Source: Macrosoma leucophasiata (Eukaryota > Arthropoda > Insecta > Lepidoptera > Hedylidae). From it: a stretch of 64,000 nucleotides of DNA. Made by a program: the position numbers and the translations under genes. Below the pieces are notes generated by a model, which worked only from the letters and a program-made list of their open reading frames with translations, ran no database searches and had not been told where the DNA came from. Within the stretch, counting starts at the first letter, position 1, and every line of letters begins with the position of its first letter. The DNA lies in NCBI GenBank assembly GCA_036365455.1, contig JAWQUS010000022.1, forward strand, positions 3,038,001 to 3,102,000, in the 5' to 3' direction. Positions 1-8,900 of this stretch are shown here, piece by piece.

Positions 1-59
1 GCATACCTACGCTCAGAATAAATGCGAGTTCAGAGGCAAAAAATAAATGTTGAATGGGA

Positions 60-215
60 AAACTTATAGGAGATGTTGCAAGATTGTATGGACCTCCGGC
101 CATGTATTGTACACAATATCAATAACAGGCAAAATCAATATAAAAACTTTTTTTACGTTTTCACTTGTTTAGCTTTGTTTGCAGTTACAAAACATTAGTG
201 TGAAATGCATGCTTC
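60..215. repeat. Interspersed repeat, second copy at 57480-57640
   Basis: The stretch containing GGACCTCCGGCCATGTATTG followed by ACACAATATCA recurs nearly identically at 57480-57640 with the same AT-rich continuation. Only two copies in the window; class not recognised. It lies in the receptor intron upstream of 298. Confidence 0.5.
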
Positions 216-297
216 ACCACTATCATTACATTAAAAAAAAAAAACTACTTTGATTGTCTACGCTCTCCAAATAAATGATTTCTAATACAATTTGTAG

Positions 298-397
298 GTA
301 CGTGGATTTAATTCAAGACTCTTTCAACATCTGGTTGGGAATGATACTTGCGGCCACAATCGTGCAGATATGCACCTGCATGTACCATATAACCGAG
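298..397 (+). CDS. Odorant receptor exon (fourth from end)
   Basis: Acceptor TTTGTAG at 291-297, donor GAG|GTAAGT. The first base completes a codon from an unseen exon; the next 33 codons are open and include a hydrophobic helix (WLGMILAATIVQICTCMY). A second possible acceptor lies a little downstream (TTCAAG), so the 5' border is slightly uncertain. Confidence 0.75.
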
Positions 398-855
398 GTA
401 AGTTGACTTCGTTGTTCGTCTGCTGATATCACTGACTCTCTATTTTAGATTGCTCGGCCGAACTGATGACTCATCTTGTTTCGCGAGCCCCGCCTCGATA
501 TTTCCGGTAAACTAAGAGGCTGGTTCGCGAGCCAGCCTCGGCCGAGCCGCTCGCTTGCTTGCGAGCCCATTCGTCCGGTGAAGACACGACTAATATAATA
601 ATATAATATAATCTTTATTTGGAATCAATACCAGAAAGGCGATACATTACACAAGGGAAACGATGATACCTGCAGTAGTATAAACTGTGTCGCAGATACC
701 AACGCCCACCTCCATACATATTTCCAAAATCTTATGGAACATTTTTACTTTTTTTTTTTTAAATGCTTTTAAATCACAAAAAAGAAAAGATTGTAAGCAG
801 ATTAGCTGACTAAATAAGTAGCAAATGTAATACATATTACATGTTTCGCGCGCGC

Positions 856-918
<63 letters not shown>

Positions 919-3900
919 TGTGTGTGTGTGTGTGTGGTATGTGGTATGAAACTATAGTTTGGATTAATTTGAATTTGCGGTAAAGTTATTTTGTTTTGTG
1001 ATTGATTGATTGTATGGTAATGACATTATTTAGGTGCTTTTAGTAAATTTTCTGTCTCATCATATGACAACGACTGTAACCATTTGTTTGTTATATTTTT
1101 CATTTAAGATGATGTGAGGGGATAAACATTTAATTGTTTGTTTATTTTATTATATAAAAAGTTGCCAATTACGTAAAAATGACGACCAGCGTAAAAATGC
1201 TGGTGCGATGTTTAACAATTAGACAGACTTTATCGCGTCTTCGTTTAGTTGATTGGAATTTTGGATTAAAGCTGATACTCGAATGTTTTTTGAGAACTGT
1301 GTGTAGAATGAAGAGTTGCCGCACGGTTAAAACTTGACAATCAGAAAATAACTGTTCAGTGGGGTTACGTCGAGATTTATTTAATATTACCTTGAGGATA
1401 ACTTCTAGTTTATGCATATAATTCCGTACAGACCCACCCCAGGATTGGGACTGCAGCTTAGGCTGCAGTCATCACTTAACATCAATGTGAACTGCATGCT
1501 TGTTTACCACTTCCATTACATAAAAAAAGAAAAAAATCTTTACAGGGTTTCGAACTAGACCTCCGCTACATCATACTCATGATGGGAACGGTCGCCCACA
1601 TCTTCCTGCCTTGCCGCTACTCCACGAAACTCAAGTTCTCGGTAAGCTAATATTAGGTTGGGGAAAAAGTTTCTTCGCATTTTTTAAAATAATTCAAAAC
1701 ATTTTTTAATATTGTTTATTTAAATTTAACTAAAGTATGTATGTACCATTTTGTTCGATAACCTTTTGCCATCTTGTAAGTAGGGACATGATCCCATTGC
1801 TATAAAAATTTTAGGACTTCTCATCAAAATACCGCGACAAGTGGATTTGGCAGTCCTCTCGTGATGTTATAAACATTGCATAAAGAATTCTGAAGAGACC
1901 GAAACAGGTGGAAATCTGAAGGTGCAAGGTCAGGACTATACGGCGGATGCATTAACACCTCCCAGCCAAACTCTCTTAATTTTTGCTGAGTGGCTATAGA
2001 TGTGTGAGGTCTAGCGTTATCATGATGAAACACCACACCCCTTCTGTTGATCAATTCCGGCCGCTTTCTCTCAACTTCTTGCTTTAATCTCATCAGTTGT
2101 TCGCAGTAGAGTTCAGAATCGATAGTCCTGCCTGGTGGTAATAGCTCATAATGAATAATGCCCTTCCAATCCCACCACACACACAACATCACCTTATTGC
2201 GAGTTAACCCGGGTTTCGCCACAGTCTGTGAAGCCTGACCGGCCTTTGACCACGACCTTTTTCGCACGTTCTTGTCGTACGTGATCCACTTTTCATCACC
2301 AGTTATCAGCTTCCTCAAAAATGATTCGGTTTCATTACGTCGTAATAAAGAATCACAAATGAGTACACGGTTCATTAGGTTTCTTTCAGTGAGCTCGTGA
2401 GGTACCCAAATATCGAGCTTTTTTTTGTACCCAGCTTTTTTCAAATGCGCCAAAACTGTTTTGTGATCAATTCTCAGTTCTTCAGCTACGTTGTAACTAC
2501 TGATATGTCGATCTTGCTCCACTTTTTCAAAAATGGCATCCATTTTATCCGTAATAGGGCGACCAGAGCGAGGTGCATCTTTGACATCAAAATTTCCGGA
2601 TTGAAAACGCTTAAACCAAATTTGTGCTACTCTCACAGACACTGCATATAATATATATATATACGATAGTGTTGAACACTACCATTTGGCGGCGGATAGA
2701 TTAGGTATTGCGGTGGTTCCTACGCCCTCGAGCTCCTACACTGAAACTCTACCACCAATATAAACAGATTTAAATTCATGTTAGAGTCCCTACTAAAATT
2801 ATATTTTAACAGTCGGTGGAGACAGCAACGACGATATACTGCGGCGGGTGGGAGAACATGTCGGATAAACGCGTGCGCAAAATGATACCGTTCATGATTG
2901 CGCGCGCGCAGATACCGGTCAACATCACCGCGTGTAACCTGCTCATATTTGACATGGACCTTTTTGTCGCTGTAAGTAACCATCACAAACGTAATTTCAC
3001 GCCTGTAATTCCCAAAGGGTTAGGCAGAGGTAAATGCATGCTTACAAACATTCCAACACCGACGATACGCCGGTTACGTTTTGGCCCATGTTACAGGTGG
3101 CGAGCCTGTTGACATCTCCGGGCACATTACCAAACTTCGAGATACTGGGAAACTTCCATAAAATGAAAAGAATCCCAATAGAACCAGAGATAAAGGATTT
3201 AACACAGTTATCTCTAATATCTCTACACCCGGGAATCAAACCAAGGACCCCCGCGTAGTTGTAGTGGCCTGCTACCACTAGGCTACCGAGGCAGTTTTAA
3301 ATAATTCAAAAAGAAAAAACAGTGTCCTTTTACGGTTTGGGGCCATTCATTGATTAAGTAAGGGCCAGCGGGGGTAGTGGGGGGAGGTTTAGTAACAATG
3401 GGGGGTTGGTTAGGGTATCTACATTGTTTTTTTTTATGTAATGGAAGTAGCAAACAAGCATGCAGTTCACATTGATGTTAAGTGATGACTGCAGCCTATA
3501 GACACCCACACAAAGACCAAGGTCAAAATGCAGATGCGTTACCACTCCTGAGGCCTAAGGTGTTATGCCTCTATGCCGGAAATTACAGGGCCGTACATTA
3601 CCACCTGACCGGAATACGACAGTGCTGAACACTGCCATTTAGCGGCAAGTATATTAGGTAATGCGGTGGTGCCTACGCCCGCGAGCCCCGTCACTGGAGC
3701 TATACCACCAGTAAATGGTATTTAAAAAAAATCTTTTTATTTCGCACCAGATACAAAACCACACCAATGCTTCATACAATTCGGATTGTCTGCCTTGCAG
3801 CCCTAAGCCAGATAATGTGTAATAATACTACGTATAGAATGGGCACTTCGACGTCCCGCCCGATTTCCTCGCCTCACCCAACCTCCTCCCCTCTTATAAA

Positions 3901-4217
3901 CGACGTTTGGTATTCTCTACGTGCTACGCACACGGGTGCACGTGTAAATACACTTCACTGATTGTTGTCTGTGTAATAGGGACCAAATAAATCGTTTGTA
4001 TGGAATTTTGGCAGAGTGTCCGCGGTGTGGCATTTGTTTAAAATTTTATTCTCTTTTTTCACATCAGCTACAAAACCACACCAATGCTCCATACAAATTC
4101 GGACCGTCTCCCTTCCAACCACGAAGCCTAATGCATAATATGTTTCAATGACTTTGATTTTTTCAATTCCAGATAATGAAATCATCGTACTCAATGTATA
4201 CGCTTCTACGTTCATAG
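298..4217 (+). CDS. Insect odorant receptor (7tm_6), 3' part, four exons
   Basis: C-terminal part of a seven-transmembrane odorant receptor, an insect-type ligand-gated channel subunit of sensory-neuron dendrites. Exons 298-397, 1546-1641, 2813-2971 and 4173-4217 have AG/GT borders and all three internal junctions are phase 0, giving one open frame of about 114 codons ending in TAG. Seen: two hydrophobic segments (exons 1 and 2), then the C-terminal family pattern: an aliphatic/Tyr stretch with W (IYCGGWENM), a basic loop, a last membrane helix (NITACNLLIFDMDLFVA) and the terminal signature IMKSSYSMYTLLRS. Loop-TM7-short last exon is the usual insect OR arrangement. The 5' exons lie left of the window, so the subfamily cannot be named. 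It is transcribed opposite to the ACC gene. A gustatory receptor is less likely because the end matches the OR SYS-x-Y/F-T-x-L form. Confidence 0.85.
845..937. repeat. Microsatellite (CGTG)n grading into (TG)n
   Basis: About 90 bp of alternating purine-pyrimidine: CG repeats, then about 16 CGTG units, then TG repeats. It sits in a receptor intron and is the type of sequence prone to length change and Z-DNA formation. Confidence 0.95.
1425..1531 (+). repeat. A-tailed SINE (family S2) 3' fragment at an OR acceptor
   Basis: Matches the 3' end of the abundant S2 family (GCAGTCATCACTTAACATCA ... CATTACATAAAAAAA). The A-tail ends immediately before the TCTTTACAG acceptor of the exon at 1546. Confidence 0.8.
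1546..1641 (+). CDS. Odorant receptor exon (third from end)
   Basis: 32 codons, phase 0 at both ends, acceptor TTTACAG, donor TCG|GTAAGC. Contains a membrane segment (YIILMMGTVAHIFLPC). The acceptor has only a short pyrimidine tract because the A-rich tail of a SINE fragment runs to within about 10 bases of it; a mariner element begins 11 bases after the donor. Confidence 0.85.
1653..2645 (-). mobile_element. Defective mariner element in an OR intron
   Basis: Begins TTAGGTTGGGGAAAAAG, a mariner-type terminal inverted repeat, preceded by TA (1651-1652). The transposase reads on the - strand. The far end is cut off at an AT-dinucleotide run and an S2 fragment near 2650-2757, so only one terminal repeat is visible and the element cannot be autonomous. 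Confidence 0.85.
1750..2642 (-). pseudogene. Mariner transposase, N-truncated and frameshifted
   Basis: A 272-residue frame on the - strand (1824-2642) carries the helix-turn-helix region (VRVAQIWFKRFQSGNF), WVPHELTERN linker, catalytic TGDEKW, HHDNARPH and YSPDLAPSDFHLF, i.e. the mariner D,D34D triad in the spacing expected. The usual N-terminal roughly 40 residues are missing at the truncated end. After SDFHLFRSLQNSL the frame is lost; the family C-terminus (RWQKVIEQNGTY) is recognisable in another frame near 1750-1800. Non-functional. Confidence 0.9.
2655..2757 (-). repeat. S2 SINE 5' fragment
   Basis: Antisense S2 head: GTGTTGAACACTACCATTTG ... TCTACCACCA. It abuts the truncated mariner across an AT run. 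Confidence 0.7.
2813..2971 (+). CDS. Odorant receptor exon (penultimate)
   Basis: 53 codons, phase 0. Acceptor TTTTAACAG, donor GCT|GTAAGT. Encodes the conserved loop with YCGGW, a basic stretch (DKRVRKM), the R-A-Q-I-P motif before TM7 and the TM7 start. The higher GC of this exon stands out from its AT-rich introns. Confidence 0.9.
2989..3296 (-). mobile_element. tRNA-derived SINE, family S1, diverged copy
   Basis: Family S1 reads (sense on the - strand) from a tRNA-like head with A-box GCGTAGTGGTAGCAGGCC and B-box GGGTTCGATTCCC to a tail ending GGCGTGAAGTTACGT. This copy keeps both ends but is mutated in the B-box region. It begins 17 bases after the donor of the OR exon 2813-2971. Confidence 0.75.
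3425..3712 (-). mobile_element. S2 A-tailed SINE, nearly full length
   Basis: S2 reads, in its sense, from CTGGTGGTAGAGCTCCAGTG (A-box-like TGGTGGTAGAG) through CGGAAATTACAGGGCCGTAC (complement) to an ACATAAAAAAA tail. The copy is antisense here, with the T-run at 3428. Confidence 0.85.
3738..4137. repeat. Direct duplication of OR intron sequence flanking a repeat
   Basis: 3738-3815 and 4058-4137 share CCACACCAATGCT-C/T-CATACAA and following bases (GG-A/T-C/T-GTCT-G/C-CCTT). Between them (3821-4035) lies a copy of family D (see 13222-13433). The second half is the sequence just upstream of the terminal OR exon. Confidence 0.6.
4173..4217 (+). CDS. Odorant receptor terminal exon
   Basis: 14 codons plus TAG. 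Acceptor follows a T-rich tract (TTTTTTCAATTCCAG). Encodes IMKSSYSMYTLLRS, the canonical OR C-terminus, so the ORs usual very short last exon is present. No clear AATAAA was seen before the next repeat at about 4311. Confidence 0.9.
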   Translation: MMKSSYSMYTLLRS

Positions 4218-4310
4218 ATTTCTCGACTGTCTTCAAAATTAGACACAAAACAATCAATCAGTCATATTGTTTCTGAACACGACCATAATGATATCGTCTT
4301 CGTATATATA

Positions 4311-4559
4311 TATTTTTTTATATAATTAAAGTGGCAAACAAGCATGCAGTTCACATTGATGTTAAGTGATGACTGCAGCCTATAGACACCCACACAAAGA
4401 CCAAGGTCAAAATGCAGATGCGTTACCACTCCTGAGGCGTAAGGTGTTACGCCTCTGTGCCGGAAATTGCAGGGCCGTACATTACCACCTGACCGGAACA
4501 CGATAGTGCTGAACACTACCATTTAGCGTCAAGTATATTAGGTAATGCGGTGGTGCCTA
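4311..4559 (-). mobile_element. S2 SINE copy
   Basis: Antisense S2 copy, running from TTTTTTATATAATTAAAGTG to GCGGTGGTGCCTACG, where a Helitron-like remnant interrupts it. Confidence 0.85.
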
Positions 4560-4796
4560 CGATATTATAAATGCGAAAGTTTGTATGTTTGTTTGTTTGT
4601 TACTCCTTCACGCAAAACCTGCTGAACCGATTTTCATGTAATTTGGCACATACATAGAGATGAACTTGTATTAACACAGGAGTTTTTATCCCGAAAAAAT
4701 GTTCCTGGAGGATGACATGGGATTATTTGATAAGTTTCCACAGGTTACGCGAAAAGCGACCAACACGCGGGTGGAGCCGCGGACAACAGCTAGTTT
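4560..4796 (+). mobile_element. Helitron-like element inserted in S2
   Basis: Runs from ATATTATAAATGCGAAAGTT to a GC-rich hairpin end (ACGCGGGTGGAGCCGCGG) followed by ACAGCTAGT. CTAGT after a short hairpin is the Helitron 3' terminus style. It sits directly at the S2 break. Confidence 0.65.
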
Positions 4797-4879
4797 ACCT
4801 ATATTTCATTTATTAATCGTACTTATTTCATACTTTTGTACATTGTTTTAAAATACAACATATACATAAAAAAATATTA

Positions 4880-5153
4880 AACTAGTGGTAGAGTTCCACG
4901 TGTAGGAGCTCAAGGGGTGTAGGCACCACCGTATAACCTAACCTATTTGCCGCTAAATGGTACTTTTCGACACTATCGTGTTTCGATTAGATGGTAATGT
5001 ATGGCCCCATAATAACTATCACAGAGACATAACAACTTAGATCTTAGAGCAAATTTTGACCTGTCCTTGTGTGGATATCTATAGGCTACAGTCAACACTT
5101 AACATCTATGTGAACTGCATGCCTGCATGCCACCTTAACTACATAAAAAAAAC
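4880..5153 (+). mobile_element. S2 SINE, diverged copy, sense orientation
   Basis: Begins CTAGTGGTAGAGTTCCACGT and ends CTACATAAAAAAAACG. Several diagnostic positions differ from the main S2 group (ATGGCCCCATAATAAC block), matching the subfamily also seen at 55600-55880 and 58500. Confidence 0.8.
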
Positions 5154-5264
5154 GTAAACATTGCAACAAAGCCGGGACGGGCTAAGATATACAAATATAT
5201 TATTTGATTATTGATAATATTTTTAGTTGACCTTTATATGTTCACTTCTTTGAACCATTGCTGC

Positions 5265-5382
5265 ACTTCGTCGATATCCTCACTACCCCAAGGTTGACTG
5301 GTAGAAAGCGCTTTGTGGCGTTAAGTCCGCCTTATGTATAATTTCTGTGCATACGAAAAAGAATAAAAAAATATATTCAAAG
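5265..5382 (+). repeat. LINE 3' UTR tail
   Basis: Contains GGTTGACTGGTAGAAAGCGC and GTGGCGTTAAGTCCGCC then an A-rich end. The same tail occurs at 19225-19335 (+) and, downstream of a recognisable reverse-transcriptase C-terminus, at 40570-40690 (-). Confidence 0.7.
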
Positions 5383-5758
5383 TACTCACCGCAGAAGCGC
5401 GCATGGCCCGGCGGCTGGTGTAGATCGTAAGCGATCTACTCGGTTAAGCACTACGGGCGCGGTCGGGTAGTGTGATGGGTGACCGCTAGTGGCAAATTAA
5501 ATGCGCCTTTCCGTGCTTCGGAGGGCACGTAAAGCCGTCGGTCCCGGTTGCTATCGATAGACAGCAGTCGTTAAGCCTTATGGGGCGGTTTGAAAACATC
5601 CGACAGCGGGTTGGCCACTAACCCACCCACCTCCACCAATCCGCATTGGAGCAGCGTGGTGGAGTAAGCTCCAGGCCTCCCCCCAAAAGAGGGGAGATAC
5701 TCGTGCCCAGCAGTGGGACGTATAATGGGTTGCCATTATTATTATTTACTCACCGCAG
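5383..5758 (+). mobile_element. 5S-rRNA-derived SINE with perfect 12-bp target duplication at an ACC splice donor
   Basis: Body 5395-5746. The head resembles 5S rRNA: CTCGGTTAAGCACTACGGGC, GCGCGGTCGGGT and GATGGGTGACCGCT follow the A-box to C-box region of 5S genes. The 3' tail is (ATT)n. TACTCACCGCAG occurs at both 5383-5394 and 5747-5758, a perfect target-site duplication. On the ACC strand that string is CTGCG|GTGAGTA, the end of exon 25 plus its splice donor, so the insertion duplicated the donor. Confidence 0.9.
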
Positions 5759-5936
5759 CGTTGGTATGGTAGAAGAAGTCGTGCAGTATGTCGAATATAG
5801 AGGTCTCCGACAGTATGAGCTTCTGAAGGTTCTCCGGGTGGAAGTCGTGGCCGTACATGTCGACCGCCGACAGGAATATCGACTCCATCTGATTGTGCCG
5901 CAGCTCGTACGCCGGCTGGTGGGCCGCTATCAGCAC
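5754..5936 (-). CDS. ACC: ACC exon 25 (1089-1149), last one in the window
   Basis: Contains [36 protein letters not shown] and ends FFYHTNAA. Donor GCG|GTGAGT is followed directly by the tail of an antisense 5S-derived SINE; an identical donor string recurs on the other side of the SINE at 5383-5394. The family continues with MAALEVYVRRAY-like sequence; nothing like it was found at 1-5753. Confidence 0.95.
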
Positions 5937-8900
5937 CTACGTAACATATAATAGTTTTAGTTTTGTGAGTATGGATTTGCATGAAACTTTACAGTGATAT
6001 AGATTATACATTGGAATAAAATATAGACCACAAAAAATTTAAAGTATACGCGAACGAAGTCGCGGGCAAAACCTAGCGATCAACTCGGTTAATTTTAAAT
6101 TAAAATGCGCATTTCCGTGCTTCGGAGGTCGATATGCAATATTTCTTGTTGGATACTATAATAACGTAACTTCACGCCTGTAGTCCCCGAAGGGGTAGGC
6201 ATAGGTACAAGCATGCATTCAAGCATACATGCAAACAACCACGACTCGCCGGTTACGTTTTTTTACGAGGCGAGCCTGTTGACATCTCCTGGCACATTAC
6301 CACACTCCGAGGAATTGGGAAATTTCGAGGTACAGAAAATGGAAAAAACCCAATAGAACCAGAGATAAAGGACTTTTTACCATTATCTCTGATAACCCCG
6401 ACCGGGAATCGAACCCAGGACCTCCAGCGTAGTAGTGGTGGCTTTCAAAGGTAAAGGTCTAAAATCATTTTTTGATTTGTTTCGGGTCTGGATGTGAGTG
6501 TATGTGTTGTATATGTACAACGGCACCCACGACACAGGTTTATACCTAACTAGCTGTTGCCCGCGGCTTCGCCCGCGTGGATCTCGTTTTATGAATGACT
6601 AAGTATCCTATGTTCTTTCTCAAAGTCAGCTCTATCTCTGTACCAAATTTCATTGAAATCGGTTCAGTCGTTTGGACGTGAAACGGTAACAGACAGACAG
6701 AGTCACTTTCGCATTTATAATATTAAGTAGGGATGTGGGGCTGTGAGTGTAGTAAGCATATTTTTTTTAAATTAAAAATATTGACCTACAGTGTATGTAA
6801 TAAGTATGTATGTATGTATGTACCTTCACGCCAGGTCCCTAACGGGGTAGGCAGAGAGTGTAGAGCGCCAGATATCCTGACAAACCTCTCGTGTCTCGTC
6901 TACCTTTATCATTCTCTTCATACGTAATAAGTAAGGCAGTAAACTGACCTGCCTGGCGCGCAAAGCGACGCGACTATGTTCGGCGCGGTGCAGGGAAGTC
7001 AACTCGTTGAGGGTCGCCGCCAGTTCGTCCGTCAGGCCCGGCTCGTTGGACCACAGGTGGTCGATCAGTAGGGTCACCTGGTTGGGATTCAACACGAAAT
7101 TAACCTATAACATCCATAACCGTACTTAAGAATAAATTAAGACAATTTTTTTAAAGAAAAATTTTACTTCAGGCGAGACTCGAACTCGCGGCCACTTGGA
7201 ATCTAGTCCAGCCGCTCTTCCAACTGAGCTACCGAAGTCCTGCCCGATAGCATTGTTGGCAAGAGATGTGGCAGTAGCGACATCTATTGCCAACAATGCT
7301 AGTTTGCTAGTTAGCCAATCATCTATATAATTATATCACTAGGAAAGATTTGACAAATCGGGCAGGACTTCGGTAGCTCAGTTGGAAGAGCGGCTGGACT
7401 AGATTCCCAGTGGCCGCAAGTTGGAGTCTCGCCTGAAGTCGAATATTTCTTTCCATTTTTCTGTAAAAAATATATTTCACAAGCATGTGTTAATGCGAAA
7501 TAATATTAAAACAAATTAAGGTAATATTTGGTGGATGGTAGATAGAAATTAAAATTAACGTTTTCGTAGGTTTTCGCGAGCTTCATACATTGTAGAAATT
7601 AAACTTGCGGATTTTCTCGCGTATACAACACTCCCAAACTTCTTAAACCCGACGTTTCGGTCGCTTTCCAGCTACCGTGGTCACGGGCAGATTAATTCGA
7701 CGATGTTCAGCCTGGTCTTATATAGCTGAGACGGAACACAACCCTGTGAGTTTTGCGAACATGAAAATCATTTCTGTATACATTTCTGATTTAGTTGAGA
7801 CTACTGATAGCTACAATTTCGAAATATTTGTTATTGTACTGCGACTAGAATACGTGAACTAGCAATTCGCACACATACGAACGAAAGCAATGTTATAATT
7901 TATATACCCAATATTCGTCGCATATAGAAACAGACACATGGCGTAATGGAGTACGCTACAGTCAAACCGGCGGCGTACCCATGGCTCGAATCCGGTCAGA
8001 TGTTAACAATCTGTCTATTAAAATTTTATTGTTGTTTTTTTTCACTTTTTATTAAACGTTAATTTTTAAAGATTTTTTAATGTTATTAATTAAGTACCTA
8101 ATAATTTTTTTTTGTAAAAGTTTTGTAAGGAATGTTCCAAACAAAAATAACTTTATCTGTACTAATAATTATAAAATAATTTGTATGTTCAAACCATTAT
8201 TTTAATATATTAGACACTAACATAATAAAATAATGGTCTAATGTATTTACTTTCCAACCTAATTTATTTACTTTCCAATCCGTGAAAAAATATTTCAGTT
8301 ACGGTCCAGTGTGTTTGTGAAGGTGAAATTATAAAATGACTAATTAGATTTGAATATTGCTCCACAGCATGAGAACCCCAGGGTTACGGCCCTGTAATTT
8401 CCGGCACAGAGGCATAACACCTCAGGCATAACAAGTCATTCTGAGTATAAAATCATTACAGTAAAGAAAAAAAAGGCAATTCAAATTTGTATAGGAAACG
8501 TTTAACCTTAAGCCCTAATTACTAAATTCTGAGCTGGCGTCGGAACCTGACGACCTCCTCTTCTACAAGCAGAAGAGAAGCAATTGACCTCCGTGCGACA
8601 CCGAATGGGTTCAGACTGAAAATCAGCGTCAGGCTCACGTCTGACATATTGCTGAATCGGCAGCCGAATGGCATTCATTTCCACGTGCGCAAAAAGGATA
8701 ACCTGACCACTTAGCGATCGAATGTACTATAGGTCAATTTCTTATAACGTCTTCACCTGTTTCTTTTTTTTATGTAACGAAAGTGGCAAACAAGCATGCA
8801 ATTCACATTGATGCTAAGTGATTACTGCAGGCAATAGACACCCACACAAAGATCACATGTCAAAATGAAGATGCGTTGCCAATCCTGAGGCCTAAGGTGT

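Noticed and set aside
7163..7440. Two tRNA genes
   Set aside because: Stems are imperfect, the plus-strand copy has a mutated T-loop, the anticodon arm does not close well, and the unit recurs at many sites as a repeat, so a functional tRNA call is not supported.
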